The notes beneath the pieces are model-generated. The model did no database searches. It was not told the DNA's origin and was given only the letters and a program-made list of their open reading frames with translations. From Orychophragmus violaceus (taxonomy: Eukaryota > Streptophyta > Magnoliopsida > Brassicales > Brassicaceae), in NCBI GenBank assembly GCA_030180135.1, contig CM058230.1, positions 105,577,503 through 105,641,502 on the forward strand: a DNA stretch of 64,000 bases, given 5' to 3'. Shown piece after piece: positions 21,069-34,700 of this stretch. The translations under genes were made by a program, and so were the position numbers. Each line of letters starts with the position of its first letter. Position 1 is the first letter of the stretch.

Positions 21069-24000
21069 AAGAATCGGGTCGAGTTTTTTCGAAAGTACCA
21101 CGACCAAAACCCCTCATATGGACAGTAAGGAGGTGTGGTGGAGGAAACAGGTGAAAAAAAATGACGGTATATGATAAACTGATCATGGACTGATCCTATG
21201 CACCGTGGGACAGTCGCGGTGCATGAAAAACCAAGTGTTCATGGTCCGGGAAGAATCGGGTCGAGTTTTTTCGAAAGTACCACGACCAAAACCCCTCATA
21301 TGGACAGTAAGGAGGTGTGGTGGAGGAAACGGGTGAAAACAAAATGACGGGATATGATAAACTGATCGTGGACTGATCCTATGCACAGTGGGACAGTCGT
21401 GGTGCATGAAAAACCAAGTGTTCATGTCCCGGGAAGTATCGGGTCGAGTTTTTTCGAAAGTACCACGACCAAAACCCCTCATATAGACAGTAAGGAGGTG
21501 TGGTGGAGAAAACAAGTGAAAAAAAATGACGGGATATGATAAACTGATCGTGGACTGATCCTATGCACCGTGGGACAGTCGCGGTGCATAAAAAACCAAG
21601 TGTTCATGGCCCGGGAAGAATCGGGTCGAGTTTTTTCGAAAGTACCACGACCAAAACCCCTCATATGGACAGTAAGGAGGTGTGGTGGAGGAAACGGGTG
21701 AAAACAAAATGACGGTATATGATAAACTGATCGTGGACTGATCCTATGCACTGTGGGACAGTCGCGGTGCATGAAAAACCAAGTGTTCATGGCCCGAGAA
21801 GAATCGGGTCGAGTTTTTTCGAAAGTACCACGACCAAAACCCCTCATATGGACAGTAAGGAGGTGTGGTGGAGGAAACAAGTGAAAAAAAAAATGACGGG
21901 ATAGGATAAACTGATCGTGGACTGATCCTATGCACCGTGGGACAGTCGCGGTGCATGAAAAACCAAGTGTTCATGTCCCGAGAAGGATCGGGTCGAGTTT
22001 TTTCGAAAGTACCACGACCAAAACCCCTCATATGGACAGTAAGGAGGTGTGGTGTAGGAAACATGTGAAAAAATGACGGTATATGATAAACTGATCGTGG
22101 ACTGATCCTATGCACCGTGGGACAGTCGCGGTGCATGAAAAACCAAGTGTTCATGTCCCGAGAAGGATCGGGTCGAGTTTTTTCGAAAGTACCACGACCA
22201 AAACCCCTCATATAGACAGTAAGGAGGTGTGGTGGAGGAAACGGGTGAAAACAAAATGACGGTATATGATAAACTGATCGTGGACTGATCCTATGCACCG
22301 TGGGACAGTCGCGGTGCATGAAAAACCAAGTGTTCATGTCCCGGGAAGGATCGGGTCGAGTTTTTTCGAAAGTACCACGACCAAAACCCCTCATATGGAC
22401 AGTAAGGAGGTGTGGTGGAGGAAACGGGTGAAAACAAAATGACGGGATAGGATAAACTGATCGTGGACTGATCCTATGCACCGTGGGACAGTCGCGGTGC
22501 ATGAAAAACCAAGTGTTCATGGCCCGGGAAGAATCAGGTCGAGTTTTTTCGAAAGTACCACGACCAAAACCCCTCATATGGACAGTAAGGAGGTGTGGTG
22601 GAGGAAACATGTGAAAAAAAAATGACGGTATATGATAAACTGATCGTGGACTGATCCTATGCACCGTGGGACAGTCGCGGTGCATGAAAAACCAAGTGTT
22701 CATGTCCCGAGAAGGATCGGGTCGAGTTTTTTCGAAAGTACCACGACCAAAACCCCTCATATGGACAGTAAGGAGGTGTGGTGGAGGAAACAGGTGAAAA
22801 AAAATGACGGGATATGATAAACTGATCGTGGACTGATCCTATGCACCGTGGGACAGTCGCGGTGCATGAAAAACCAAGTGTTCATGTCCCGAGAAGGATC
22901 GGGTCGAGTTTTTTTCGAAAGTACCACGACCAAAACCCCTCATATAGACAGTAAGGAGGTGTGGTGGAGGAAACGGGTGAAAACAAAATGACGGTATATG
23001 ATAAACTGATCGTGGACTGATCCTATGCACCGTGGGACAGTCGCGGTGCATGAAAAACCAAGTGTTCATGTCCCGGGAAGGATCGGGTCGAGTTTTTTCG
23101 AAAGTACCACGACCAAAACCCCTCATATGGACAGTAAGGAGGTGTGGTGGAGGAAACGGGTGAAAACAAAATGACGGGATAGGATAAACTGATCGTGGAC
23201 TGATCCTATGCACCGTGGGACAGTCGCGGTGCAATAAAAACCAAGTGTTCATGGCCCGGGAAGAATCAGGTCGAGTTTTTTCGAAAGTACCACGACCAAA
23301 ACCCCTCATATGGACAGTAAGGAGGTGTGGTGGAGGAAACATGTGAAAAAAATGACGGTATATGATAAACTGATCGTGGACTGATCCTATGCACCGTGGG
23401 ACAGTCGCGGTGCATGAAAAACCAAGTGTTCATGTCCCGAGAAGGATCGGGTCGAGTTTTTTCGAAAGTACCACGACCAAAACCCCTCATATAGACAGTA
23501 AGGAGGTGTGGTGGAGGAAACAAGTGAAAAAAATGACGGTATATGATAAATTGATCGTGGACTGATCCTATGCACCGTGGGACAGTCGCGGTGCATGAAA
23601 AACCAAGTGTTCATGGCCCGGGAAGAATCGGGTCGAGTTTTTTCGAAAGTACCACGACCAAAACCCCTCATACGGACAGTAAGGAGGTGTGGTGGAGGAA
23701 ACGGGTGAAAACAAAATGACGGTATATGATAAACTGATCGTGGACTGATCCTATGCACCGTGGGACAGTCGCGGTGCATGAAAAACCAAGTGTTCATGGC
23801 CCGGGAAGAATCGGGTCGAGTTTTTTCGAAAGTACCACGACCAAAACCCCTCATATAGACAGTAAGGAGGAGTGGTGGAGGAAACGGGTGAAAACAAAAT
23901 GACGGTATATGATAAACTGATCGTGGACTGATCCTATGCACCGTGGGACAGTCGCGGTGCATGAAAAACCAAGTGTTCATGTCCCGAGAAGGATCGGGTC

Positions 24001-24760
24001 GAGTTTTTTCGAAAGTACCACGACCAAAACCCCTCATATGGACAGTAAGGAGGTGTGGTGGAGGAAACATGTGAAAAATGACGGTATATGATAAACTGAT
24101 CGTGGACTGATCCTATGCACCGTGGGACAGTCGCGGTGCATGAAAAACCAAGTGTACATGTCCCGAGAAGGATCGGGTCGAGTTTTTTCGAAAGTAGCAC
24201 GACCAGACCCCTCATATGGACAGTAAGGAGGTGTGGTGGAGGAAACAGGTGAAAAAAAAATGACGGTATATGATAAACTGATCGTGGACTGATCCTATGC
24301 ACCGTGGGACAGTCGCGGTGCATGAAAAACCAAGTGTTCATGTCCCGAGAAGGATTGGGTCGAGTTTTTTCGAAAGTACCACGACCAAAACCCCTCATAA
24401 AGACAGTAAGGAGGTGTGGTGGAGGAAACAGGTGAAAAAAAAATGACGGGATATGATAAACTGATCGTGGACTGATCCTATGCACCGTGGGACAGTCGCG
24501 GTGCATGAAAAACCAAGTGTTCATGGCCCGGGAAGAATCGGGTCGAGTTTTTTCGAAAGTACCACGACCAAAACCCCTCATATGGACAGTAAGGAGGTGT
24601 GGTGGAGGAAACAAGTGAAAAAAAAATGACGGGATAGGATAAACTGATCGTGGACTGATCCTATGCACCGTGGGACAGTCGCGGTGCATGAAAAACCAAG
24701 TGTTCATGGCCCGGGAAGAATCGGGTCGAGTTTTTTCAAAAGTACCACGACCAAAACCCC

Positions 24761-26398
24761 TCATATGGACAGTAAGGAGGTGTGGTGGAGGAAACATGTG
24801 AAAAATGACGGTATATGATAAACTGATCGTGGACTGATCCTATGCACCGTGGGACAGTCGCGGTGCATGAAAAACCAAGTGTTCATGTCCCGAGAAGGAT
24901 CCGGTCGAGTTTTTTCGAAAGTACCACGACCAAAACCCCTCATATGGACAGTAAGGAGGTGTGGTGGAGGAAACAAGTGAAAAAAAAATGACGGGATAGG
25001 ATAAACCGATCGTGGACTGATCCTATGCACCGTGGGACAGTCGCGGTGCATGAAAAACCAAGTGTTCATGTCCCGAGAAGGATCGGGTCGAGTTTTTTCG
25101 AAAGTACCACGACCAAAACCCCTCATATGGACAGTAAGGAGGTGTGGTGGAGGAAACAGGTGAAAAAAAAATGACGGGATATGATAAAATGATCGTGGAC
25201 TGATCCTATGCACCGTGGGACAGTCGCGGTGCATGAAAAACGAAGTGTTCATGGCCCGGGAAGAATCGGGTCGAGTTTTTTCGAAAGTACCACGACTAAA
25301 ACCCCTCATATAGACAGTAAGGAGGTGTGGTGGAGGAAACGGGTGAAAACAAAATGACGGTATATGATAAACTGATCGTGGACTGATCCTATGCACCGTG
25401 GGACAGTCGCGGTGCATGAAAAACCAAGTGTTCATGGCCCGGGAAGAATCGGGTCGAGTTTTTTCGAAAGTACCACGACCAAAACCCCTCATATGGACAG
25501 TAAGGAGGTGTGGTGGAGGAAACAAGTGAAAAAAAAATGACGGGATAGGATAAACTGATCGTGGACTGATCCTATGCACCGTGGGACAGTCGCGGTGCAT
25601 GAAAAACCAAGTGTTCATGTCCCGAGAAGGATCGGGTCGAGTTTTTTTGAAAGTACCACGACCAAAACCCCTCATATGGACAGTAAGGAGGTGTGGTGGA
25701 GGAAACATGTGAAAAAAATGACGGTATATGATAAACTGATCGTGGACTGATCCTATGCACCGTGGGACAGTCGCGGTGCATGAAAAACCAAGTGTTCATG
25801 TCCCGAGAAGGATCGGGTCAAGTTTTTTCGAAAGTACCACGACCAAAACCCCTCATATGGACAGTAAGGAGGTGTGGTGGAGGAAACAAGTGAAAAAAAA
25901 ATGACGGGATAGGATAAACTGATCGTGGACTGATCCTATGCACCGTGGGACAGTCGCGGTGCATGAAAAACCAAGTGTTCATGTCCCGAGAAGGATCGGG
26001 TCGAGTTTTTTCGAAAGTACCACGACCAAAACCCCTCATATGGACAGTAAGGAGGTGTGGTGGAGGAAACATGTGAAAAAATGACGGTATATGATAAACT
26101 GATCGTGGACTGATCCTATGCACCGTGGGACAGTCGCGGTGCATGAAAAACCAAGTGTTCATGTCCCGAGAAGGATCCGGTCGAGTTTTTTCGAAAGTAC
26201 CACGACCAAAACCCCTCATATGGACAGTAAGGAGGTGTGGTGGAGGAAACAAGTGAAAAAAAAATGACGGGATAGGATAAACTGATCGTGGACTGATCCT
26301 ATGCACCGTGGGACAGTCGCGGTGCATGAAAAACCAAGTGTTCATGGCCCGGGAAGAATCGGGTCGAGTTTTTTCAAAAGTACCACGACCAAAACCCC
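24761..26398. repeat. 1638-bp (9-monomer) satellite block, duplicated in tandem
   Basis: The variant string beginning at 24761 recurs at 26399. Rare markers AAACGAAGTG (25241 and 26879) and CGACTAAAACCCC keep the same relative positions. A one-base difference (TTTTTTTGAAAG near 25644 against TTTTTTCGAAAG) separates the copies. Confidence 0.8.
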
Positions 26399-28302
26399 TC
26401 ATATGGACAGTAAGGAGGTGTGGTGGAGGAAACATGTGAAAAATGACGGTATATGATAAACTGATCGTGGACTGATCCTATGCACCGTGGGACAGTCGCG
26501 GTGCATGAAAAACCAAGTGTTCATGTCCCGAGAAGGATCCGGTCGAGTTTTTTCGAAAGTACCACGACCAAAACCCCTCATATGGACAGTAAGGAGGTGT
26601 GGTGGAGGAAACAAGTGAAAAAAAAATGACGGGATAGGATAAACCGATCGTGGACTGATCCTATGCACCGTGGGACAGTCGCGGTGCATGAAAAACCAAG
26701 TGTTCATGTCCCGAGAAGGATCGGGTCGAGTTTTTTCGAAAGTACCACGACCAAAACCCCTCATATGGACAGTAAGGAGGTGTGGTGGAGGAAACAGGTG
26801 AAAAAAAAATGACGGGATATGATAAAATGATCGTGGACTGATCCTATGCACCGTGGGACAGTCGCGGTGCATGAAAAACGAAGTGTTCATGGCCCGGGAA
26901 GAATCGGGTCGAGTTTTTTCGAAAGTACCACGACTAAAACCCCTCATATAGACAGTAAGGAGGTGTGGTGGAGGAAACGGGTGAAAACAAAATGACGGTA
27001 TATGATAAACTGATCGTGGACTGATCCTATGCACCGTAGGACAGTCGCGGTGCATGAAAAACCAAGTGTTCATGGCCCGGGAAGAATCGGGTCGAGTTTT
27101 TTCGAAAGTACCACGACCAAAACCCCTCATATGGACAGTAAGGAGGTGTGGTGGAGGAAACAAGTGAAAAAAAAATGACGGGATAGGATAAACTGATCGT
27201 GGACTGATCCTATGCACCGTGGGACAGTCGCGGTGCATGAAAAACCAAGTGTTCATGTCCCGAGAAGGATCGGGTCGAGTTTTTTCGAAAGTACCACGAC
27301 CAAAACCCCTCATATGGACAGTAAGGAGGTGTGGTGGAGGAAACATGTGAAAAAAATGACGGTATATGATAAACTGATCGTGGACTGATCCTATGCACCG
27401 TGGGACAGTCGCGGTGCATGAAAAACCAAGTGTTCATGTCCCGAGAAGGATCGGGTCAAGTTTTTTCGAAAGTACCACGACCAAAACCCCTCATATGGAC
27501 AGTAAGGAGGTGTGGTGGAGGAAACAAGTGAAAAAAAAATGACGGGATAGGATAAACTGATCGTGGACTGATCCTATGCACCGTGGGACAGTCGCGGTGC
27601 ATGAAAAACCAAGTGTTCATGTCCCGAGAAGGATCGGGTCGAGTTTTTTCGAAAGTACCACGACCAAAACCCCTCATATGGACAGTAAGGAGGTGTGGTG
27701 GAGGAAACATGTGAAAAAATGACGGTATATGATAAACTGATCGTGGACTGATCCTATGCACCGTGGGACAGTCGCGGTGCATGAAAAACCAAGTGTTCAT
27801 GTCCCGAGAAGGATCCGGTCGAGTTTTTTCGAAAGTACCACGACCAAAACCCCTCATATAGACAGTAAGGAGGTGTGGTGGAGGAAACGGGTGAAAACAA
27901 AATGACGGTATATGATAAACTGATCGTGGACTGATCCTATGCACCGTGGGACAGTCGCGGTGCATGAAAAACCAAGTGTTCATGTCCCGGGAAGGATCGG
28001 GTCGAGTTTTTTCGAAAGTACCACGACCAAAACCCCTCATATGGACAGTAAGGAGGTGTGGTGGAGGAAACGGGTGAAAACAAAATGACGGGATATGATA
28101 AACTGATCGTGGACTGATCCTATGCACCGTGGGACAGTCGCGGTGCATGAAAAACCAAGTGTTCATGGCCCGGGAAGAATCGGGTCGAGTTTTTTCGAAA
28201 GTACCACGACCAAAACCCCTCATACGGACAGTAAGGAGGTGTGGTGGAGGAAACGGGTGAAAACAAAATGACGGTATATGATAAACTGATCGTGGACTGA
28301 TC

Positions 28303-31300
28303 CTATGCACCGTGGGACAGTCGCGGTGCATGAAAAACCAAGTGTTCATGGCCCGGGAAGAATCGGGTCGAGTTTTTTCGAAAGTACCACGACCAAAACC
28401 CCTCATATGGACAGTAAGGAGGTGTGGTGGAGGAAACAAGTGAAAAAAAAAATGACGGGATAGGATAAACTGATCGTGGACTGATCTTATGCACCGTGGG
28501 ACAGTCGCGGTGCATGAAAAACCAAGTGTTCATGTCCCGAGAAGGATCGGGTCGAGTTTTTTCGAAAGTACCACGACCAAAACCCCTCATATGGACAGTA
28601 AGGAGGTGTGGTGGAGGAAACATGTGAAAAAATGACGGTATATGATAAACTGATCGTGGACTGATCCTATGCACCGTGGGACAGTCGCGGTGCATGAAAA
28701 ACCAAGTGTTCATGTCCCGAGAAGGATCGGGTCGAGTTTTTTCGAAAGTACCACGACCAAAACCCCTCATATGGACAGTAAGGAGGTGTGGTGGAGGAAA
28801 CAAGTGAAAAAAAAATGACGGGATAGGATAAACTGATCGTGGACTGATCTTATGCACCGTGGGACAGTCGCGGTGCATGAAAAACCAAGTGTTCATGTCC
28901 CGAGAAGGATCGGGTCGAGTTTTTTCGAAAGTACCACGACCAAAACCCCTCATATGGACAGTAAGGAGGTGTGGTGGAGGAAACAGGTGAAAAAAAATGA
29001 CGGGATATGATAAACTGATCGTGGACTGATACTATGCACCGTGGGACAGTCGCGGTGCATGAAAAACCAAGTGTTCATGTCCCGAGAAGGATCCGGTCGA
29101 GTTTTTTCGAAAGTACCACGACCAAAACCCCTCATATGGACAGTAAGGAGGTGTGGTGGAGGAAACAAGTGAAAAAAAAATGACGGGATAGGATAAACCG
29201 ATCGTGGACTGATCCTATGCACCGTGGGACAGTCGCGGTGCATGAAAAACCAAGTGTTCATGTCCCGAGAAGGATCGGGTCGAGTTTTTTCGAAAGTACC
29301 ACGACCAAAACCCCTCATATGGACAGTAAGGAGGTGTGGTGGAGGAAACAGGTGAAAAAAAAATGACGGGATATGATAAAATGATCGTGGACTGATCCTA
29401 TGCACCGTGGGACAGTCGCGGTGCATGAAAAACGAAGTGTTCATGGCCCGGGAAGAATCGGGTCGAGTTTTTTCGAAAGTACCACGACTAAAACCCCTCA
29501 TATAGACAGTAAGGAGGTGTGGTGGAGGAAACGGGTGAAAACAAAATGACGGTATATGATAAACTGATCGTGGACTGATCCTATGCACCGTGGGACAGTC
29601 GCGGTGCATGAAAAACCAAGTGTTCATGGCCCGGGAAGAATCGGGTCGAGTTTTTTCGAAAGTACCACGACCAAAACCCCTCATATGGACAGTAAGGAGG
29701 TGTGGTGGAGGAAACAAGTGAAAAAAAAATGACGGGATAGGATAAACTGATCGTGGACTGATCCTATGCACCGTGGGACAGTCGCGGTGCATGAAAAACC
29801 AAGTGTTCATGTCCCGAGAAGGATCGGGTCGAGTTTTTTCGAAAGTACCACGACCAAAACCCCTCATATGGACAGTAAGGAGGTGTGGTGGAGGAAACAT
29901 GTGAAAAAAATGACGGTATATGATAAACTGATCGTGGACTGATCCTATGCACCGTGGGACAGTCGCGGTGCATGAAAAACCAAGTGTTCATGTCCCGAGA
30001 AGGATCGGGTCAAGTTTTTTCGAAAGTACCACGACCAAAACCCCTCATATGGACAGTAAGGAGGTGTGGTGGAGGAAACAAGTGAAAAAAAAATGACGGG
30101 ATAGGATAAACTGATCGTGGACTGATCCTATGCACCGTGGGACAGTCGCGGTGCATGAAAAACCAAGTGTTCATGTCCCGAGAAGGATCGGGTCGAGTTT
30201 TTTCGAAAGTACCACGACCAAAACCCCTCATATAGACAGTAAGGAGGTGTGGTGGAGGAAACGGGTGAAAACAAAATGACGGTATAGGATAAACTGATCG
30301 TGGACTGATCCTATGCACCGTGGGACAGTCGCGGTGCATGAAAAACCAAGTGTTCATGTCCCGAGAAGGATCGGGTCGAGTTTTTTCGAAAGTACCACGA
30401 CCAAAACCCCTCATATAGACAGTAAGGAGGTGTGGTGGAGGAAACGGGTGAAAACAAAATGACGGTATATGATAAACTGATCGTGGACTGATCCTATGCA
30501 CCGTGGGACAGTCGCGGTGCATGAAAAACCAAGTGTTCATGTCCCGGGAAGGATCGGGTCGAGTTTTTTCGAAAGTACCACGACCAAAACCCCTCATATG
30601 GACAGTAAGGAGGTGTGGTGGAGGAAACGGGTGAAAACAAAATGACGGGATATGATAAACTGATCGTGGACTGATCCTATGCACCGTGGGACAGTCGCGG
30701 TGCATGAAAAACCAAGTGTTCATGGCCCGGGAAGAATCGGGTCGAGTTTTTTCGAAAGTACCACGACCAAAACACCTCATACGGACAGTAAGGAGGTGTG
30801 GTGGAGGAAACGGGTGAAAACAAAATGACGGTATATGATAAACTGATCGTGGACTGATCCTATGCACCGTGGGACAGTCGCGGTGCATGAAAAACCAAGT
30901 GTTCATGGCCCGGGAAGAATCGGGTCGAGTTTTTTCGAAAGTACCACGACCAAAACCCCTCATATGGACAGTAAGGAGGTGTGGTGGAGGAAACAAGTGA
31001 AAAAAAAAATGACGGGATAGGATAAACTGATCGTGGACTGATCCTATGCACCGTGGGACAGTCGCGGTGCATGAAAAACCAAGTGTTCATGTCCCGAGAA
31101 GGATCGGGTCGAGTTTTTTCGAAAGTACCACGACCAAAACCCCTCATATAGACAGTAAGGAGGTGTGGTGGAGGAAACGGGTGAAAACAAAATGACGGTA
31201 TAGGATAAACTGATCGTGGACTGATCCTATGCACCGTGGGACAGTCGCGGTGCATGAAAAACCAAGTGTTCATGTCCCGAGAAGGATCGGGTCGAGTTTT

Positions 31301-31775
31301 TTCGAAAGTACCACGACCAAAACCCCTCATATAGACAGTAAGGAGGTGTGGTGGAGGAAACGGGTGAAAACAAAATGACGGTATATGATAAACTGATCGT
31401 GGACTGATCCTATGCACCGTGGGACAGTCGCGGTGCATGAAAAACCAAGTGTTCATGTCCCGGGAAGGATCGGGTCGAGTTTTTTCGAAAGTACCACGAC
31501 CAAAACCCCTCATATGGACAGTAAGGAGGTGTGGTGGAGGAAACGGGTGAAAACAAAATGACGGGATATGATAAACTAATCGTGGACTGATCCTATGCAC
31601 CGTGGGACAGTCGCGGTGCATGAAAAACCAAGTGTTCATGGCCCGGGAAGAATCGGGTCGAGTTTTTTCGAAAGTACCACGACCAAAACCCCTCATACGG
31701 ACAGTAAGGAGGTGTGGTGGAGGAAACGGGTGAAAACAAAATGACGGTATATGATAAACTGATCGTGGACTGATC
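28303..31775. repeat. 3473-bp (19-monomer) satellite block
   Basis: The variant order from 28303 recurs at 31776 (offset 3473). The segment starting at 28950 likewise recurs at 32423, and the AAACGAAGTG marker at 29433 recurs at 32906. A partial copy of the block start appears again at 37252. Confidence 0.75.
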
Positions 31776-34700
31776 CTATGCACCGTGGGACAGTCGCGGT
31801 GCATGAAAAACCAAGTGTTCATGGCCCGGGAAGAATCGGGTCGAGTTTTTTCGAAAGTACCACGACCAAAACCCCTCATATGGACAGTAAGGAGGTGTGG
31901 TGGAGGAAACAAGTGAAAAAAAAAATGACGGGATAGGATAAACTGATCGTGGACTGATCTTATGCACCGTGGGACAGTCGCGGTGCATGAAAAACCAAGT
32001 GTTCATGTCCCGAGAAGGATCGGGTCGAGTTTTTTCGAAAGTACCACGACCAAAACCCCTCATATGGACAGTAAGGAGGTGTGGTGGAGGAAACATGTGA
32101 AAAAATGACGGTATATGATAAACTGATCGTGGACTGATCCTATGCACCGTGGGACAGTCGCGGTGCATGAAAAACCAAGTGTTCATGTCCCGAGAAGGAT
32201 CGGGTCGAGTTTTTTCGAAAGTACCACGACCAAAACCCCTCATATGGACAGTAAGGAGGTGTGGTGGAGGAAACAAGTGAAAAAAAAATGACGGGATAGG
32301 ATAAACTGATCGTGGACTGATCTTATGCACCGTGGGACAGTCGCGGTGCATGAAAAACCAAGTGTTCATGTCCCGAGAAGGATCGGGTCGAGTTTTTTCG
32401 AAAGTACCACGACCAAAACCCCTCATATGGACAGTAAGGAGGTGTGGTGGAGGAAACAGGTGAAAAAAAATGACGGGATATGATAAACTGATCGTGGACT
32501 GATACTATGCACCGTGGGACAGTCGCGGTGCATGAAAAACCAAGTGTTCATGTCCCGAGAAGGATCCGGTCGAGTTTTTTCGAAAGTACCACGACCAAAA
32601 CCCCTCATATGGACAGTAAGGAGGTGTGGTGGAGGAAACAAGTGAAAAAAAAATGACGGGATAGGATAAACCGATCGTGGACTGATCCTATGCACCGTGG
32701 GACAGTCGCGGTGCATGAAAAACCAAGTGTTCATGTCCCGAGAAGGATCGGGTCGAGTTTTTTCGAAAGTACCACGACCAAAACCCCTCATATGGACAGT
32801 AAGGAGGTGTGGTGGAGGAAACAGGTGAAAAAAAAATGACGGGATATGATAAAATGATCGTGGACTGATCCTATGCACCGTGGGACAGTCGCGGTGCATG
32901 AAAAACGAAGTGTTCATGGCCCGGGAAGAATCGGGTCGAGTTTTTTCGAAAGTACCACGACTAAAACCCCTCATATAGACAGTAAGGAGGTGTGGTGGAG
33001 GAAACGGGTGAAAACAAAATGACGGTATATGATAAACTGATCGTGGACTGATCCTATGCACCGTGGGACAGTCGCGGTGCATGAAAAACCAAGTGTTCAT
33101 GGCCCGGGAAGAATCGGGTCGAGTTTTTTCGAAAGTACCACGACCAAAACCCCTCATATGGACAGTAAGGAGGTGTGGTGGAGGAAACAAGTGAAAAAAA
33201 AATGACGGGATAGGATAAACTGATCGTGGACTGATCCTATGCACCGTGGGACAGTCGCGGTGCATGAAAAACCAAGTGTTCATGTCCCGAGAAGGATCGG
33301 GTCGAGTTTTTTCGAAAGTACCACGACCAAAACCCCTCATATGGACAGTAAGGAGGTGTGGTGGAGGAAACATGTGAAAAAAATGACGGTATATGATAAA
33401 CTGATCGTGGACTGATCCTATGCACCGTGGGACAGTCGCGGTGCATGAAAAACCAAGTGTTCATGTCCCGAGAAGGATCGGGTCAAGTTTTTTCGAAAGT
33501 ACCACGACCAAAACCCCTCATATGGACAGTAAGGAGGTGTGGTAGAGGAAACAAGTGAAAAAAAAATGACGGGATAGGATAAACTGATCGTGGACTGATC
33601 CTATGCACCGTGGGACAGTCGCGGTGCATGAAAAACCAAGTTTTCATGTCCCGAGAAGGATCGGGTCGAGTTTTTTTCGAAAGTACCACGACCAAAACCC
33701 CTCATATAGACAGTAAGGAGGTGTGGTGGAGGAAACGGGTGAAAACAAAATGACGGTATATGATAAACTGATCGTGGACTGATCCTATGCACCGTGGGAC
33801 AGTCGCGGTGCATGAAAAACCAAGTGTTCATGTCCCGGGAAGAATCGGGTCGAGTTTTTTCGAAAGTACCACGACCAAAACCCCTCATATGGACAGTAAG
33901 GAGGTGTGGTGGAGGAAACAAGTGAAAAAAAAATGACGGGATAGGATAAACTGATCGTGGACTGATCCTATGCACCGTGGGACAGTCGCGGTGCATGAAA
34001 AACCAAGTGTTCATGTCCCGAGAAGGATCGGGTCGAGTTTTTTCGAAAGTACCACGACCAAAACCCCTCATATGGACAGTAAGGAGGTGTGGTGGAGGAA
34101 ACATGTGAAAAAAATGACGGTATATGATAAACTGATCGTGGACTGATCCTATGCACCGTGGGACAGTCGCGGTGCATGAAAAACCAAGTGTTCATGTCCC
34201 GAGAAGGATCGGGTCAAGTTTTTTCGAAAGTACCACGACCAAAACCCCTCATATGGACAGTAAGGAGGTGTGGTGGAGGAAACAAGTGAAAAAAAAATGA
34301 CGGGATAGGATAAACTGATCGTGGACTGATCCTATGCACCGTGGGACAGTCGCGGTGCATGAAAAACCAAGTGTTCATGTCCCGAGAAGGATCGGGTCGA
34401 GTTTTTTCGAAAGTACCACGACCAAAACCCCTCATATAGACAGTAAGGAGGTGTGGTGGAGGAAACGGGTGAAAACAAAATGACGGTATATGATAAACTG
34501 ATCGTGGACTGATCCTATGCACCGTGGGACAGTCGCGGTGCATGAAAAACCAAGTGTTCATGTCCCGGGAAGGATCGGGTCGAGTTTTTTCGAAAGTACC
34601 ACGACCAAAACCCCTCATATGGACAGTAAGGAGGTGTGGTGGAGGAAACGGGTGAAAACAAAATGACGGGATATGATAAACTGATCGTGGACTGATCCTA

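Noticed and set aside
24120..24240. Monomer with several changes (GTGTACATG, GTAGCACGACCAGACCCC)
   Set aside because: Ordinary divergence plus a small deletion in one unit. It does not recur and shows no sign of an inserted element.
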